From positions 26,891,640-26,955,639 of the forward strand of contig NC_079513.1 in assembly GCF_000801105.2 (NCBI RefSeq): DNA of 64,000 nucleotides, in the 5' to 3' direction. Shown here piece by piece: positions 10,965 through 21,454 of the stretch; the first letter of the stretch is position 1, and the number at the start of each line of letters is the position of its first letter. The notes beneath the pieces are model-generated. The model did not search any database. It was not told the DNA's origin and saw only the letters and a program-made list of their open reading frames with translations. This DNA is from Raphanus sativus (Eukaryota > Streptophyta > Magnoliopsida > Brassicales > Brassicaceae). The translations under genes and the position numbers were made by a program.

Positions 10965-11517
10965 TGATGAAGCTTTTTGAGCTTCGGATACGGCGACGGA
11001 GCTTTACAGAAGCCGCGCTTATCGAGCTCTATGCCGATGGTGAAGAAGGACTATATATATAACAATATTGTTACTGAGCTTTGTTTTACCACAAATGCTA
11101 GATTTTCAGTTACATATTTTCATGTATATTTCTAATATTTTTCTCACTATTGAAAATGGAATAGTCATGCTAGATGCATGAGTAAGGCAACGCAAGGCAC
11201 ATGATATGAACACACTAGTTAGAATCTTACAAGGAATGTATTTGCTTGCTTTTGTCTGCATATTTCCATTTCATTTTCTTTTCTTTTTCCATTTTGTAAC
11301 CCTTCTATAAATGTTCAAAAGTAGATTATGTTTTTTTTTTTCGTAGAAAAATTAAACTCAGTATATTTAATCTATAAAACTATGTCTTAAATGTGAGCTC
11401 TGACACTAGCATATACAGTTTTTGATAGATAACCTTTTAATATAATTTAAAAAAATTACTTGTCAACAAAAAAAAGATATTTATACTTGTAGACTTTCAA
11501 GTAAAAGCCCAGCAAGA

Positions 11518-11706
11518 TACAGTCAAACCTCTATAAATTAATAATGTTGGGACTACACCAAAACTATATTTTTTTTATTAATTTATAGAGATTATTAATT
11601 TATCGAGATACTAATTGAACCAAAAACTCAATTTGAGACTATAAAATTATATTAATTTATAGAGATATTAATCTATCGATTATTAATTTAAAGAGGTTAT
11701 ACTGTA
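11518..11706. mobile_element. Emigrant-like MITE (pogo/Tc1-mariner type)
   Basis: The element at 11520-11704 (185 bp) is flanked by TA at 11518-11519 and 11705-11706. Its left end, CAGTCAAACCTCTATAAATT, and its right end, reverse-complemented, CAGTATAACCTCTTTAAATT, match at 23 of 26 positions counting the next six bases. This agrees with the terminal repeat of the Arabidopsis Emigrant family (CAGTAAAACCTCTATAAATT, from memory). There is no coding capacity. It lies between the At5g08540-like gene and the next coding remnant. Confidence 0.8.
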
Positions 11707-12018
11707 GTTACACAATCTAGCAAGAGTTTCAAAATAAACATGTCTTAATCCTTGGCAACAAATCAAAAGTCTAACAATTGGGTTATTCTGTCTCTTAAGC
11801 CAATGGGAACCAATAAAACCATGACATCTAAGGCCTCTATTACACAAAAAAAACTTTTTATATTCTTCACTAGTGTGTTAAGTTTGCTAAGGTCTAGTTA
11901 CAAACATAAACCACAAAATAATCACTTGAGATGTATAAGAAGCAAATTATAAGTAAGCTAAAAACAAACAAAAAAATATGTAAGAAGTAGAAACAACACT
12001 ATTTGTTAAGCTTAATAT

Positions 12019-12300
12019 TCAAGTTTCCAAGTATCTGATGCTCCCATTTGAATCCATAAACTCCATGTCGAAATCTTTGGTCGCTTCAGGCTTACAAAAC
12101 CAGTGATCGGGTATGCCTTTGATCTCATATCGATCAAGAGATCCTGAGTTATCTCTCGTGCGACACAAATTTCTGAATCGTGGATAGTTTTTCGTGTCAG
12201 CCTTCTTTTTCTCAACCTCCTCCTCTCCTCTTGTTGTACAGCAAGATGAAAAGACAAACCCATAGCTAGGCACAACAACAATCTCCACTTCACAAATTTG
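12019..12300 (-). pseudogene. Unidentified coding remnant or terminal exon
   Basis: On the minus strand an open frame of about 93 codons ends with a stop at 12019-12021. It includes EVEIVVVPSYGFVFSSCC, NYPRFRNLCRTRDN and IPDHWFCKPEATKDF. Residue use looks protein-like, but there is no ATG at its head and a stop lies just upstream (about 12316-12318). It would need an upstream exon, which I could not find. A second overlapping frame starting with an ATG at 12293 is Arg-rich and less convincing. The identity is unknown. Confidence 0.25.
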
Positions 12301-12589
12301 GATGCACCCCCAAGTTTATATCCCTAGATACTCACAGCGCCGGCTCAAGAGTTTTAACCTATTTATGAGAATATATAATAAATTTCATTATGAATATATA
12401 TATATTAAATAAATAGTTAACAAAAAAATATATTAAATGAATTTTAGTTAGGAGAAAATGTATAAACGAAAATTATAGCAAATTCCATCATATTGATTGA
12501 ACAACGTTACATATATGTTTTCAAACAAAGTTTTAGAGAAAAAAAACATGGAAATTTTCAAAAGCAAGTGGCAGTCTTTTGCTCTACTC

Positions 12590-13342
12590 TCATGCACCAA
12601 TGAGAGGGGCATCATTGCCAACATCACCTCCTCCAAGGTCATCTCCACCATCATCCTCATCCCCACCATCATCTCCACCCAAACGTTGGGGATCCAGATT
12701 TTTCTTGCATGAGTTATTCTTCTTGATGTTCTTCTTCTTGTTCTTGATGTTCTTGGAGAACATACCGAAGATGGATTTATCAGTGAGCTTCCCTTCTTCA
12801 GAATTCACAAAGTTGTCCAGCTCAGGCTCAGGGGTCCACGATCTCTCCCTCTTTTGTCTCCTCTTCTGTGCATCGGTTAGATTGCTTCTCCCATATGTTC
12901 CTAAATCCAAAGCTAAAATCATTCAAGTCAGTACAACAAGGATCAAAACAACTAGATCAAGCTAAGAGTGATTACTTAAAGCTCCAAAACAAAGGCAAAA
13001 TAAATCCATGCGATCGCTAGACATAACTTAGATCAAAAGTCCAAGTCACTAAAGGAATAAAATCAATCCGATGATAAAAAAAACTGAATAGAGATGAGAT
13101 CCGATGATCGGCTACTCTATCTTATGCATCGATAAAAAATTGAATAGATATGAGATCCGACGATCGGCTACTCTATCTACTCTATCTTATGCATCGATAA
13201 AAAAATTGAACTAACTAAATAGCTTACTGTGATTGAGCAGATACTCATATCGGGGACCTCCTCTGCTGATCCCTTTCTTCGTGTTAGAGTTCTTCTTGGT
13301 GTTGGAGTAGAGAGAGTTCGTTTCGGTTTTCTTTTTGAACAT
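12590..13342 (-). CDS. Small basic protein with Gly/Asp tail, unknown function
   Basis: Two minus-strand exons (13342-13228 and 12912-12590) join in phase 1 to a 145-residue protein. Exon 1 encodes MFKKKTETNSLYS followed by a Lys/Asn-rich stretch and RGGPRYEYLLNH. Exon 2 continues with TLDLGTYGRSNLTDAQKRRQ, a Lys/Asn-rich segment (KNIKNKKKNIKK) and a tail of Gly-Asp repeats (GGDDGGDEDDGGDD). It looks like an intrinsically disordered nuclear-type protein. I do not recognise a family. Another ATG at 13353 opens a different frame that does not splice sensibly, so the start at 13342 is preferred. The intron contains a duplicated segment of about 56 bp. Confidence 0.55.
13084..13200. repeat. Imperfect tandem duplication of ~56 bp in an intron
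   Basis: Two adjacent copies share GAATAGA-ATGAGATCCGA, GATCGGCTACTCTATC and CTTATGCATCGATAAAAAA. The second copy carries an extra CTACTCTAT. The repeat sits inside the intron of the small Gly/Asp-tail protein gene. Confidence 0.8.
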
Positions 13343-13955
13343 TTGTTGTGCATTTGTTGTGGGTGAAGAACTGATATATTTATAGAGTGGTGAAAAAGGT
13401 AAATTAATTACTATAAATTTGAAAAGAAAAAGAAGGATTAGGGAATACTATTCCAAGAAAAAGAGAGAAAAAAAACAAAAACGCTTCTAACTGACCATGC
13501 ACGCGCATCGTTGAAAAAAATATAAGGAGGTTACTATAAGTTATGTTGCTTATAAGTTATAATGGTGTTGGAACGTTATAAAATATCTCGCTTATCAATT
13601 TTTAGAAAGAAAAAAAAACAATATAAGTAGACTGGTGGAGAGCAACCATGAACGATGGATTCAACAGTTCTGCCGAAATCATAAGGGGGTTAATGGGAGA
13701 TGAATTTAGGTAGAGTTGATTGATTTTAATAATGAAGAAAATTTTTAAATTTATAAAAAGTTTTAATGAGTTTTTCATATATAAAAAATCTACGAAACTA
13801 TTTTACTACAATGATTTTGAGAATCTTGAGTATCTATGTAATATTTTGAAAGTTTTGTTTTATGAGTTAAAATATTAAGAATTCAAGTCTCAATTATACA
13901 AGATTTTGATAGAATTAAGAATCTTTAAAACTCAAATTTTTTGATTTTATAAGAA
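13343..13955. other. AT-rich intergenic DNA
   Basis: This holds the probable 5' flank of the minus-strand gene ending at 13342 and AT-rich sequence up to the Helitron boundary at 13955/13956. No ORF, hairpin or repeat family is firmly supported here. Confidence 0.5.
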
Positions 13956-14999
13956 CTAGATTCAATCTCCGCGCTACGCGCGGATAAGTGTCGAAATTGT
14001 TAAGTTTTAAATCATAAGTTTTGGATTTTATCTGGGATTGGAGTATTCTATTTCACATAATTATTTAAAATCTAGTAGTTATTAAATGCATGTAACCAAA
14101 AAAAAAGAGTAAAAAGGTTGCATATAGTAACGTAAATAATGTAAGAAAAATTTTAAGTATTCTGAAGAATAAAATCTTTGATGTGGTCCATAATAAAGAA
14201 ATTAGTATACGCCCGAGTTTATTTCATAAATTTTTAATTTATTTTAAAATATTATTTATATTTAAATATGTAATATATATTGGAAACTCTGGATAATTTT
14301 ATCAAGATAATAAATTAGACGACCTCCAAACTAAATCAATTGAAAATATAATGTAATTTTATAAAATCATAAAAAGTTATATTTTAAAGAAATATATAAA
14401 TGATTTTAATAATGTCACAAATAATAATTTATAAATATATTAATTACCAACAAATAATGTTTATAGTATATGTTTGTTTCAGTTTATATTAGATTTTCAA
14501 TTTATATTGATTTTTATTTAATTTTTTGGTTTTACTAATTATGTTTTGTAAATTATTTTAGCATTTGTTGAACTTTGTATTATAACAAAATTATTTGCAG
14601 GAAATTTTTCTTAATGATTAACAGTATTATAAATTAATAAATTATTGCTTACAATTTTTTCTTTGATAAATTATTACATTGGTTCACGTAATTTAGCCAG
14701 AATAACTTAAGTGTAGTGTAACCATTGATAATCTGAAAATTAAGATGAACCAAACCGCATAAATATTTTTTCAGGAAAAAAGTTTTTCTTCAAAGACCAA
14801 AACGAAACGAAGTAACACAATTCTTTAATTTGTTCATTGTTAGATGTACTGAACGAATGTCTATAATTTATATATAATCAAATTTTGCTTTCTCAGTTTC
14901 CACATTGTAACAACAATAACTTTGTAACGCATATACACTTACATAATTAGATGGAACAACACAATTAAAAAATATATTAGTTTATATTCCAGCCCAACA

Positions 15000-17340
15000 A
15001 CTATGAGCCTTCTCCTTCTCACACTTCAAGCATGTTGCAGATTTAAGATCTTGGCAGTGGAACCCATGAGTATGCGCCAAACGAATATTATCTTTGAGCC
15101 TTCTTCTATTGAAAAGCTAGAGAAAATTTGTTGCATCCGGAGCTTTCACAGAACTGCATGATCTAATTTTCAGTATCACCAATCTCCTGCCAAAACTGGG
15201 TTCTTGGTCATTGATTATGTCACAGTTCCCTGGAACACTTTAGCCTTTTCAATGGCAGAAGGTGTCATCCTGTATCACTACGCTTAATCCTACATCTCTT
15301 TTGGTGGAGCGGTCTGGTTGCAGTCTCATCTCCAGTGAAACCAGAAACCAATGTTGGCATGTTTGCACCATATGCTTATACTTGCGTTTGAGTTTTAGTT
15401 AGAACATTTTTTATTATTTTCTTAAAGTCATCAACCTATTCGTCGGTATATAGTATGATAATTCATACAGGAAAATGTCAGATCATATGTGTTGTGGCTT
15501 ACATTTCCTTAGTTGCATATAAGGCCACGTTTTTTCTGTGCTTTGGCTGGTAATGGTAGGAGTTTGTGTATTTTTTCTGAAAACCGGTATGTTTCCCTTT
15601 AAAATGAGTCATGCATTTCCACTACTTTTCAGTATAGCAAACATAAGTCCTAAGTTATGTTCTTACAAAATCATTCATCAAAAAATTGATTAGAGTCACT
15701 AAATGTAAGTAGCATTCAAGAGGGTTAAGGTTTGACTAATTTACAAAAATAAAAATAAAGGTGATGAGATCAGAAGGCCCATTCTTCACTTATGCCACAA
15801 AAAAGGCCCAAAATACATTCTTCAGCTCTTTCCCGTGGAGAGCAAATTCAAAGAAACCACAACTGCATTACATAGGAGCATCTTCTTTTTGGATAAAGAA
15901 TTTGCATACCTTTGCTCAGTGAGCAATTAATTACCTTGGTTTTGGTGGAATAGCAGAGCTTGATCTTTCAGTTATTGTAGTTGAAATGAGCTCCATTACT
16001 CAGTCCGTGGTTTATTTCCGGAGGACCCAAATTGTTCATGTTGACTTGAGCATCCTCGCTTAGGTTCCACCTTCACCTGAGTTTGTACTTGGCGCTCATC
16101 TTCTCCACCTTAGACATGGGCAGTTTCGATACACCCACCTTCATTCACGCCACTGCTATTGACCCTATCAATGTGGCTTCTGTTGACAGCTCCAGCCCCT
16201 GGCGTATCGTCGACTGGGTGGTCATTTCCGCTGTAGAAATGTGCATCAATCAGTAAACAGTAAACACCAAGGAATATAAACATCTTTGTGTCATTAACTG
16301 GAAAAATTAGTTGAATAATTTACAGATTACATAAATCTCCGAATCATCCTAATATAAAAAAAAATAACTGAAAGTCTTTGTGTCAATAACATATGAATAT
16401 GGTCTATAACTTAATTGTTTATCTGTTACTATCATGGCGAATGATGTAAATCCACAGACTGCTGACATTGTTTATGTTTAGAAAAGAAAAACTGAACAAA
16501 AATAAGGTTGACAGATCGGATCTCTTAAAGTGATAGCAATACCTGAGGTGCAGATTTGAGGGCGTAGTCATTTAGTTCTCCCACGTCATTGCCTCAATCT
16601 TCTTAACACCATGATACTTTGTAGGGTTTGAGGTTCATCCTTAAGCACTGCCATAGAGCATATATGAAAACTTGCATCAGTTAAACTGTTAAAGTGTGGG
16701 CAATATTAAAGCCAATGTTTTTCTCTTATCTAAATTATTGGTCATACTGCATACGTCTGGAGATAACTTCTCCCAGCATCACAGTCATTATGGAAGAGGT
16801 TGCATTTAGGTAAAGTCTCTCTGAAAAACATACACAATTTATTATATATCTAGAACACTATTTAACATGTTATTTTAATAGTTCTTAAAAAATTACCTCC
16901 AAATCATTTGGGTCTGATGTTGGTGGCCACCACCACCCTCGGTTTATTCTCTCTTTAGCAAATATTCATCAAGAAGCTTAGCAAGTATGTCGAAAACACT
17001 TAAGACATATATTTGTGTCTGGTTACATCGAAAACACTAAGCTCATAAACAGACCCTCCACTCAAAAAGTATTGGAAGGTGTTGAGCCGGTGAACATTAA
17101 TAGATGCCTGAATCGCAGTTCCCATTTCCTGGACGAAGCTGGGTTTACAAATTAGCACACCAAAGCAACAAAATATAATAGGCAAACATAGTTTGTAAAT
17201 ACCTTGGCATCGAGAAACAGCATATCAACAACCATCAATTGGCCTCCTTTTTAAAACATTCCTAGCCTCTTATAGAAGCAGAGAGGTCGCGTCTGGACCA
17301 GCCTGCATTAGCATGCCTTAAACTCGGAAAATGGGATGAA
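15000..17340 (-). pseudogene. RPA1/DUF223-like remnants inside the Helitron
   Basis: On the minus strand, 17185-17000 encodes EMGTAIQASINVHRLNTFQ followed by FLSGGSVYELSVFDVTR, preceded across a probable intron by DMLFLDAK. This pattern (invariant Gly, IQA, GSVYxISxFxV) is the OB-fold of plant replication protein A large-subunit-like/DUF223 proteins, often carried by plant Helitrons. Around 16250-16000 there is a tail-like coding stretch (NDHPVDDTPGAGAVN...). Around 15100-15000 there is a CxxCxKEKAHSC piece. The frames are interrupted, so I treat this as decayed. Edges are approximate. Confidence 0.5.
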
Positions 17341-17999
17341 AGAGAGATAGAGAGAGAGAGAGGGATTGACGAAGATGATAATATCTCATCTGCTTGCTAT
17401 TTAAAACTTTACCTGCCTGATAGTGAAAGGGAATCTCCATTATAGAAACAGGAGCAAAATCAGTTTCTTTGGCTGACTCTGATGAATCTCTTTATGATCT
17501 CTGTGAAATTCGCAAACTTTGCGGAGAGCAGATCAACATCAAAGAAAGGGGATGGATACAAATGGAACTGAAAGTGGGAGTGAGATAATACCTGAAGTTG
17601 TCAAATTCATGATTAGGGATCTTGGCATCAAACTTACTCGTGTCTTTCCATGGCCAGTCTCCAACACACAAAAAGTCAGAAAATAAAATCAGAGGAAACA
17701 AACTAAGAATGCATGTGCAAAGCAATGACATATCTAATACTCTGATAATGTTGCCCATGTAATATGAAAAAGCATAGTTGAAGCTCTTGCGAAAACCACC
17801 GTAAATCCCGGAGCAAACCACCGTAAATCCCGTAAACCTCCGTTTGAGTATTCCTATCAAGAAAAGGAATTTGTATATATACATGCATATTCAAGAATTA
17901 GAATACTAAACATAGACCGATCATGAACCCCAATTAAAATAAAACTACACCCATCATAAATAAATGACTCCATCAGAACATTTAAAAAAGGAAGAAAGA

Positions 18000-18259
18000 A
18001 AAAAGGATGCACATTCAAAACCTGAGATATGGACTTTTAACAGGCTCGTTGAGCACTTTAAGAGGAGAGCCTAACTTAGAAGGAGCCCTCTGTTTCATCG
18101 TACGCGGTGAACCGCAGCTTCTAGGTGAAAGTGGAGGAGCACTTCCGGCTGGGATCATGGAAGGTAATGAATTGGTGGTGCCAGGACCAGAACCAGAAGC
18201 ACTTCCAGGAACATTCAGAGGAGCTCTCGATATTGCAGCTTGAAGCAATGATGCAACCT
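18000..18259 (-). pseudogene. Captured exon of a PP2A B''-type regulatory subunit gene
   Basis: The minus strand encodes [18 protein letters not shown], then SNSLPSM-like and SAPPLSPRS, then [10 protein letters not shown] and [12 protein letters not shown]. This matches, from memory, the Ser/Pro-rich N-terminal exon of plant protein phosphatase 2A B'' (EF-hand) regulatory subunits, which have [23 protein letters not shown] and LNEPVKE in this order. A plausible splice acceptor (TTTTTATAG) precedes it at about 18260. The downstream EF-hand core is absent. It lies inside the Helitron limits, so it is read as a captured gene fragment, not a gene. Confidence 0.55.
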
Positions 18260-18595
18260 ATAAAAATAGGGAAAGATGGAAATTTTCAGTGAAAACAAAC
18301 CTGCTTACAATAATAATCCTACTATTTTAGGAGAAGCAAAAGGCATGAAGAGAAGAGAAGCGAAGAGTCTATTTGATAAAAAAAACTGCTTTACACAAAA
18401 AAAACCTAAGCATCGTCTTCCACAAGTCCTATCTATCTAAATAGGCAATTCCTATTTAAGATAGTATAACGCAAGAATCGAAATTAAACAGTCACTTTGA
18501 TAACAAATCTACTCCACACAGAAACCTAAGCATCTTAGGTTTAAAGATTCCTATTACCCACCATCGCTATCGAACTGCAAAACCCACCTCGAGAA

Positions 18596-19060
18596 TTGCC
18601 TCGAATCAATGACCCACAAAGCTATCAAGCTCGGACTTTAAGCTCGCAGCAGATTTTCGCCACAATGAACAAATGGCACGGTCTCAAAACCTCGCTCCGC
18701 CGTGTTCTCCAGGGCTTTAAAGTCGCCGTCCCGGAGAAAGCCCTCGTGTCGTTTCTGTGGGAACGGGCGGTGTGCGCGCTATCTGTTCGACGAAATGCCG
18801 ATGAGAATATCGATGGGTTGCTCGGGTTGGATGAGAAAGGTGGTGGTGCCTTGTCTGTGGAAGATTACATGAAAAAGTTTGAATCCTTATATGAATTGGG
18901 CGACAAAAAATCGGAGACTGGATATGATATCAGGCAACAAATACTAACCAAACATTCAACATTAGGAGCGATTCGACCATGGACAGGGGAGAAGAAACAC
19001 AGCCTTCACACCAAGCAGCTATGCTACTTTTTTCCATTTTGGATCATTGAGATCGATTGA
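18596..19060 (+). other. Unidentified 154-codon ORF inside the Helitron
   Basis: The frame opens without a conventional upstream context. The first ATG inside it is at 18665 (MNKWHGLKTSLRR). Protein-like segments include VAVPEKALVSFLWERAVCAL and GGGALSVEDYMKKFESLYEL. It runs against the orientation of the Helitron and of the PP2A fragment, so it may be a second captured piece. I do not recognise it, and the tail after residue 120 looks random. Confidence 0.3.
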
Positions 19061-19414
19061 AACCGAGTTTGTGTAAAACTCATTTTTTCACTTTCATGTT
19101 CCTTATAGAGAGAGAGAGAGAGAAGAAAGTTGAAAAGGATTCAGTTATTGATGAAGTTAATAGGAGAAGATAAGAGTTATTAGAGAAATTGCAAAAGTCA
19201 CGAAGAGGAAGAACGTAACGCCATTGAAGCTCAACCGAGAGAAATGCGATTGAAGTCCAGGAAAACAATCTGACGTGGACAACTTCTATTGGCCTGAATT
19301 AATCTGCCTATGTGGACAGCTTCTCCTTTGATTCTATTAGCCTTTTAGTATAGTATAGATGTTAGAATCTATTAGACAATAACTATAAACTTTTATAAGA
19401 CTGTCTATCCGTTG

Positions 19415-19485
19415 TGGGCCTGAACATAGTGAGCTAGGCCCATAACGTGGTCTAAAATATTTGGGTTTCGCCTAATAAAGGCCCA
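19415..19485 (+). promoter_or_regulatory. Three site II elements upstream of CI51
   Basis: TGGGCC at 19415-19420, GGCCCA at 19437-19442 and GGCCCA at 19480-19485 lie within 240 bp of the CI51 start codon. Site II (TGGGCC/T) motifs are recurrent in promoters of plant nuclear genes for respiratory-chain subunits and bind TCP factors. A role here is inferred. Confidence 0.6.
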
Positions 19486-19647
19486 TAATATATAGAAAAG
19501 TTTACGTCACGAGGACGCGGAGCAATCTGAACCAAGCAGTTATCTCGAGTTCGTCGGTCTCAGGTGCGCATCACCTTCTTCCTCCTCTACTTCCATTCCC
19601 GTGGCCTTCTAGCTTTGAGGAACAAAAACTAAGTCTCCGCTGTATCC

Positions 19648-21454
19648 ATGGTATGCAATCAGTTTCACGCAGTCAGTTTTGATGATCTTCGTTTCCATTT
19701 CATCTTTTAATCTCGATCGCAAATGTTAGGGTTTTGTCGAATTAAAGACTTTAATTATTTTTTTCTCCCGTTTCTGTTGAAGTTTCTTCAAATTTTAGCT
19801 GATAATTGCAAAATGATTTGACTTGATCTGCTCATTGTTCTTCGAGATTATCGATGCTTCTAGAACGATTGTGATTCCCTGATGTTGTGTATTCTTTTGG
19901 GCTAGATCATGCGTTTCAGTGTTCGTTAGTATTGTTACTGTTGAATCACCTTTGCTATATAATGTTGTGTGTGTTCTATGTATTCGATGATAGGCACCCA
20001 TGAGGGGGATTCTTGGCTTGCAGAGAGCAGCATCAACATGGAAGGAAAGTAGCAGATTGGCTCCTTCTTTGAGATCATTCAGCACCACCCAACCTGCCTC
20101 CACTTCCACCACTCCCCAGCCACCTCCACCACCTCCGCCTCCGGAAAAGACTCATTTCGGTGGTCTCAAGGATGAAGATCGGATTTTCACCAACCTCTAC
20201 GGTCTACACGACCCTTTTCTCAAAGGGGCGATGAAGAGAGGTGACTGGCACAGGACCAAAGATTTGGTACTAAAGGGTACTGATTGGATCGTCAACGAGA
20301 TGAAAAAATCTGGTCTTCGTGGACGTGGTGGTGCTGGTTTCCCTTCTGGTCTTAAATGGTCCTTTATGCCTAAAGTATCTGATGGGCGTCCGTCTTATTT
20401 GGTTGTGAACGCTGATGAGAGTGAGCCTGGGACATGTAAAGATAGGGAGATCATGCGTCATGACCCTCATAAGTTGTTGGAAGGGTGTTTGATTGCTGGT
20501 GTCGGGATGAGAGCTAGCGCGGCGTATATTTACATCAGGGGTGAGTATGTAAATGAGCGTTTGAATCTTGAGAAGGCGAGAAGGGAAGCGTATGCAGCTG
20601 GTCTCTTGGGGAAGAATGCGTGTGGTTCTGGTTATGATTTCGATGTTTATATTCACTTTGGTGCTGGTGCGTATATTTGTGGTGAAGAGACTGCGCTTCT
20701 TGAGAGTCTCGAAGGGAAGCAAGGGAAGCCCAGGTTGAAGCCTCCGTTCCCTGCTAATGCTGGTTTATATGGTTGTCCCACGACTGTCACCAATGTGGAA
20801 ACGGTGGCTGTGTCTCCTACTATTTTGAGGCGTGGACCTGAGTGGTTTTCGAGTTTCGGTAGGAAGAATAACGCTGGGACGAAGCTGTTTTGTGTTTCGG
20901 GGCATGTGAACAAGCCGTGTACCGTTGAAGAGGAGATGAGTATACCTCTCAAGGAACTGATTGAGAGGCATTGTGGAGGCGTTAGGGGTGGATGGGACAA
21001 CCTGCTTGCCATCATTCCTGGAGGTTCCTCTGTCCCTTTGATTCCTAAGAACATATGCGAGGATGTGCTTATGGATTTCGATGCGCTCAAAGCCGTCCAA
21101 TCAGGGCTAGGAACTGCGGCGGTGATTGTGATGGATAAATCAACCGATGTTGTGGATGCAATTGCGAGGCTCTCGTACTTCTACAAGCATGAAAGCTGTG
21201 GGCAGTGCACTCCTTGCAGAGAGGGGACTGGTTGGCTTTGGATGATCATGGAGAGAATGAAGGTTGGCAATGCAAAGCTGGAAGAGATTGATATGCTTCA
21301 CGAGGTGACCAAACAGATCGAAGGACACACAATCTGTGCCTTGGGTGATGCAGCTGCGTGGCCCGTGCAAGGTCTGATTAGGCACTTTAGGCCGGAGCTT
21401 GAGAGAAGGATCAAGGAACGCGCTGAAAGGGAGTTGCTACAGGCTGCTGCTTAG
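19648..21454 (+). CDS. CI51: NADH dehydrogenase flavoprotein 1, complex I 51-kDa subunit
   Basis: The mature message joins 19648-19650 (the ATG alone) to 19994-21454, giving 487 residues beginning MAPMRGIL. The protein is the FMN- and NADH-binding 51-kDa subunit of mitochondrial complex I, where electrons from NADH enter. Visible features: an Arg/Ser-rich presequence with a PPPPPPPP run; the glycine-rich FMN/NADH loop [17 protein letters not shown] (about residue 110); the [16 protein letters not shown] block; [19 protein letters not shown]; and the N3 4Fe-4S ligands in [15 protein letters not shown] with the fourth Cys in [12 protein letters not shown]. Nearly all residues match the Arabidopsis protein as I recall it (At5g08530). 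A 3'-UTR intron (about 21475-21653) is plausible. If the first exon is ignored, translation could start at 20000, losing only MAP. The A|GCACCC acceptor fit favours the spliced start. Confidence 0.95.

Larger units (their letters stand above)
13956..19359 (-). mobile_element. 5.4-kb non-autonomous Helitron with captured gene pieces
   Basis: Read on the minus strand, the 5' end at 19359 is TCTATACTATACTAAAAGGC, preceded by A (T on the plus strand at 19360). The 3' end at 13956 is CTAG followed by T. Just before it is a perfect 7-bp-stem hairpin, TCCGCGC-TAC-GCGCGGA as read on the plus strand at 13968-13984, eight nucleotides from CTAG. TC start, CTRR end, subterminal hairpin, A/T insertion site and absence of a target duplication together define a Helitron. 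The interior has RPA-like OB-fold remnants, an exon of a PP2A B'' subunit gene and an unidentified 154-codon frame in the opposite direction. No Rep/helicase ORF is present, so it is non-autonomous. The 5' end lies only 290 bp upstream of the CI51 start codon. Confidence 0.75.

Noticed and set aside
20270..21100. Several long minus-strand frames opposite CI51
   Set aside because: They are antisense to a highly conserved coding sequence and show no independent protein features.
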